Of a stretch of 8,291 bases of DNA, positions 6,505 through 8,291 are shown piece by piece. Made by a program: the position numbers and the translations under genes. Within the stretch, counting starts at the first letter, position 1. Every line of letters begins with the position of its first letter. The stretch comes from an uncultured Bacteroidota bacterium (GTDB lineage Bacteria; Bacteroidota; Bacteroidia; Chitinophagales; Chitinophagaceae). The stretch is from assembly GCA_946887345.1 (NCBI GenBank), contig CAMPKR010000097.1, positions 1 to 8,291 of the forward strand, written 5' to 3'. Below the pieces are notes generated by a model. That model searched no databases, was not told the origin of the DNA, and worked only from the letters and a program-made list of their open reading frames with translations.

Positions 6505-7274
6505 TAAAAAGTCTCTTTCTTAGAAGCAGCCGCCTTGTTGAACTTCTGTAAGTGGGAGAAGGCACTTACCAACCTTGTCTTAATATCGGCTTCCGACTGG
6601 AAATCAAATTGCACAGAGTAGTTGTTTACTTTATCTGCCTGCCTGCCGACGGTATGTGTCATGGAGCTACTCTTGGCACTAAATATCAATTTGCCGGCAT
6701 CGCTATGTATCCTTTTCAGATCGTGTACGGGGATGGAATAGCTTTCTTCATGCGGATCGCGAGGGTCATCTACTTTATAGCGGATCACCAATGTATTAGC
6801 TTCAAAGCTGAAGGTTGTATTCCTGATATTTCTTCCCGGGTATTGGGTGCCCGAGATCGTGCTGTAATATCCTTCTATGTGAATGTCCTTGTTTACATAC
6901 TGATTGAGCTTATCCAGTATCCATTGCTGCGTGGCGGCCTTAGTAGCTTTCGATTTGGATCGCTCTGGCTGCAGGTAACCTTGTTTCTCTTTTTCTGCCG
7001 GGCTGACTACTGCTACAACCTCCCTGCATATCTTCAGGTTTTTCCCGTAATTGTCGTACGCTTCCAACAAGCCGGCCTTGAAAGTGAGGCTGCTTTTGCC
7101 GTACGACCAGGTTTCTGTTCCATCGTCATTCTTATAGATGCTTTCCGGGGTGCCCTGCAGTTTACGTACCTGTCCCTGGCTGGAGCCTAATACTAAACAG
7201 TTTTTCGACTGGGCCAGCAGGCCCTGAGTGGCAAATAGTAAAACAGCCGCAAATAATAACTGCTTATTAAGCAT
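6504..7274 (-). CDS. Secreted hypothetical protein with GSS...GTP / WSYG repeat-like domain
   Basis: This 256-residue protein has a classical signal peptide (1-21, MLNKQLLFAAVLLFATQGLLA), probably cleaved before Q22, a common +1 residue in Bacteroidota. A small domain follows: LGSSQGQVRKLQGTPESI (29-46), then ETWSYGKSSLTFKAGLLEAY (54-73) and NYGKNLKI. This matches a recurring bacterial module of about 50 residues (GSS-x-x-x-V-x-x-x-QGTP then W-x-YG-S-x-x-F-x-x-G). That module occurs in secreted proteins of unknown role and resembles the SmpA/OmlA-like pattern. After a Lys-rich linker (95-113), the C-terminal part (about 114-247) starts with QQWILDKLNQYV and alternates beta-strand-like segments, ending in a helix (ADIKTRLVSAFSHLQKF). 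No catalytic motif is visible. It is the first gene of the two-gene unit with the lipoprotein. The ATG at 7274 gives an uninterrupted signal peptide. Confidence 0.82.
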   Translation of the reverse strand: MLNKQLLFAAVLLFATQGLLAQSKNCLVLGSSQGQVRKLQGTPESIYKNDDGTETWSYGKSSLTFKAGLLEAYDNYGKNLKICREVVAVVSPAEKEKQGYLQPERSKSKATKAATQQWILDKLNQYVNKDIHIEGYYSTISGTQYPGRNIRNTTFSFEANTLVIRYKVDDPRDPHEESYSIPVHDLKRIHSDAGKLIFSAKSSSMTHTVGRQADKVNNYSVQFDFQSEADIKTRLVSAFSHLQKFNKAAASKKETF

Positions 7275-7425
7275 AATACACTATACCTCTACAATTTATA
7301 AGGCAATCATAAATTTAGCGGTTTTATTAAGAAAACCAAGATTGCTGCCGCCTATTTAGCTTTAATGCAGGTGCCGGTTCCTTCTTTTAAGGATTTTAGT
7401 ATGATATTTGTCTTACAGTTAATTG
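7275..7425. other. Divergent intergenic region between two secreted-protein genes
   Basis: These 151 bases are AT-rich near the - strand gene and hold its putative promoter. On the + strand only weak boxes are seen, for example TAGCTTTA at 7357-7364 without a spaced TTG. I therefore cannot assign the promoter of the beta-propeller gene. No RNA gene, convincing small ORF or repeat is apparent. Confidence 0.4.
7310..7339 (-). promoter_or_regulatory. Putative promoter of the secreted protein/lipoprotein unit
   Basis: On the - strand, TTG (7339-7337) is followed after exactly 19 bases by TAAATTTA (7317-7310), which matches five of the six fixed positions of TAnnTTTG. This is the spacing expected for the Bacteroidota -33/-7 promoter. 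Transcription would start near 7303-7306, leaving a leader of about 30 bases before the ATG at 7274. Confidence 0.45.
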
Positions 7426-8241
7426 ATGAGGCTTCTCCTGCATATCTTTTTTATCCTTGCCTGCCTGCCCGCAGTACAACTCCGGGCTGCGGATTCGTTG
7501 CGACTCATCAGGTCTATACCTATGGAGGCCCGGCTAATGAATGTAGATGACCTGGGAAATGTATATGTGGTAAGGAGTAACAATTCACTGGTGAAGTTTA
7601 CGGAGACAGGTGATAGCAGTACCTTTTACCGTTCAGTTCTGAACGGAGACATAGGCAGTGTAGATGTTACCAACCCATTAAGAGTGGTAGTGTACTATCC
7701 GTCTTATGCTAAGGTGATCTTGCTGGATAGGATGCTGGCACCCAAGAACGAACTGGACCTGAAGAAGATCAATATTGTTCCTAATGCCTCCGTAGCTTTG
7801 AGCGCAGATGGTAATCTCTGGGTCTATGACAAATTCAACGCACGCCTGTTGAAGATAGATGAGAACCTGCAGTCGGTAGGGCAGAGCAACGACCTTCGCC
7901 AGCAATTAGCCGAAGTGCCTGAACCTTCTTACATGGTAGAACGGGAACGCAAGCTATATCTCTGTGATACTACCAATGGTATCTACACTTTCGATCAGTA
8001 CGGAACCTACATCAACACCCTCACACTTTTCGGCGTAGAGCAATTGCAGGTATACGGTACGCAATTGGTTTATCGCCATGCCGGAACCCTTCATTCATAC
8101 GACCTGCGCAAGACTAGCGCTAATCAGCTATTGCTACCTCCACGCACTGCCCCTGTACTGAGTGCCGCAATTAACAGGCAGGTACTCTATGTTCTTTACG
8201 AGAATGAGCTGGTGCTCTATAAAATGCCGGATGGCCAGTAA
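7426..8241 (+). CDS. Secreted beta-propeller-like (NHL/WD-type) protein
   Basis: This 271-residue protein begins with a signal peptide (MRLLLHIFFILACLPAVQLRA, 1-21), followed by repeated four-strand-like units suggestive of a beta-propeller. The units centre on DDLGNVYVVRSNNSLVKF (41-58), ALSADGNLWVYDKFNARLL (124-142), KLYLCDTTNGIYTFDQYG (176-193), LVYRHAGTLHSYDL (214-227) and VLYVLYENELVLYKMP (253-268). The pattern D-x-x-GN-x-(Y/W)-V followed by a short turn and a hydrophobic strand is typical of NHL-type blades. The length would allow five or six blades. No catalytic residues are recognisable, so a binding or scaffold role is more likely than an enzyme, but that is inference. The frame opens one codon earlier at TTG 7423; ATG 7426 is preferred. 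ILAC resembles a lipobox, but the hydrophobic stretch continues past it, so ordinary secretion is favoured. Confidence 0.8.
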   Translation: MRLLLHIFFILACLPAVQLRAADSLRLIRSIPMEARLMNVDDLGNVYVVRSNNSLVKFTETGDSSTFYRSVLNGDIGSVDVTNPLRVVVYYPSYAKVILLDRMLAPKNELDLKKINIVPNASVALSADGNLWVYDKFNARLLKIDENLQSVGQSNDLRQQLAEVPEPSYMVERERKLYLCDTTNGIYTFDQYGTYINTLTLFGVEQLQVYGTQLVYRHAGTLHSYDLRKTSANQLLLPPRTAPVLSAAINRQVLYVLYENELVLYKMPDGQ

Positions 8242-8291
8242 GTTTTATTACAAGTGGCTTAGTCGCGGCCACAATACTCCCCCATATGCAT

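Noticed and set aside
6552..7190. + strand open frame of 212 codons opposite the secreted-protein gene
   Set aside because: The - strand frame has a proper signal peptide and a recognised module; the + strand product has no family features and lies wholly inside it.
7365..7550. Short + strand ORF ahead of the beta-propeller gene
   Set aside because: It overlaps the propeller gene in another frame, has no recognisable features and starts in the promoter region.
8254..8272. Hairpin GTGGC/GCCAC after the beta-propeller gene as a terminator
   Set aside because: The stem is only five base pairs with a nine-base loop and is followed by no T-run; it may be chance.
1..8291. Defence system, mobile element, CRISPR array or tRNA
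   Set aside because: I found no transposase, integrase, nuclease or helicase motifs, no regularly spaced direct repeats of CRISPR type and no tRNA-like folds on either strand.

Overview
The window looks like chromosomal DNA from a member of the Bacteroidota, most likely close to Chitinophagaceae. This is inferred from four things: TAnnTTTG-type -7 promoter boxes, A-rich leaders without Shine-Dalgarno sequences, a lipobox and a signal peptide with glutamine after the cleavage site, and the gene neighbourhood. I see no phage, transposon, CRISPR or RNA genes. Most genes are housekeeping or small secreted proteins, and I found no convincing new multi-gene system.

Layout. (1) Positions 26-1510 (+) encode a PhaE-like subunit of a class III polyhydroxyalkanoate synthase, with an unusual Asn/Trp/Met-rich insertion, followed by a strong intrinsic terminator. 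(2) Positions 1581-2429 (-) encode PrmC, the release-factor glutamine methyltransferase. It diverges from a + strand cluster of ribD (riboflavin synthesis), a ten-helix EamA/DMT transporter and a YigZ/IMPACT protein (2481-5052). The 51 bases between prmC and ribD appear to hold two interlocked promoters whose -7 boxes lie only 6-8 bases from the start codons. (3) A 107-base gap carries a palindromic array of CTTTGCG/CGCAAAG heptamers. (4) queG (5160-6089, +) encodes epoxyqueuosine reductase with a TTG start. (5) On the - strand, converging with queG after a one-base gap, a secreted protein gene and a lipoprotein gene form a two-gene unit joined by a TAATG overlap. (6) After a 151-base divergent intergenic region, a secreted beta-propeller-like protein (7426-8241, +) ends just before the window edge.

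How the genes relate. prmC and queG both serve translation: PrmC methylates release factors and QueG completes queuosine in tRNA. YigZ relatives are loosely tied to translation through eukaryotic IMPACT. ribD supplies flavin precursors. The PhaE-like gene is the only gene with a specialised metabolic theme (carbon storage), and its catalytic partner PhaC is not in the window. The three secreted proteins are uncharacterised.
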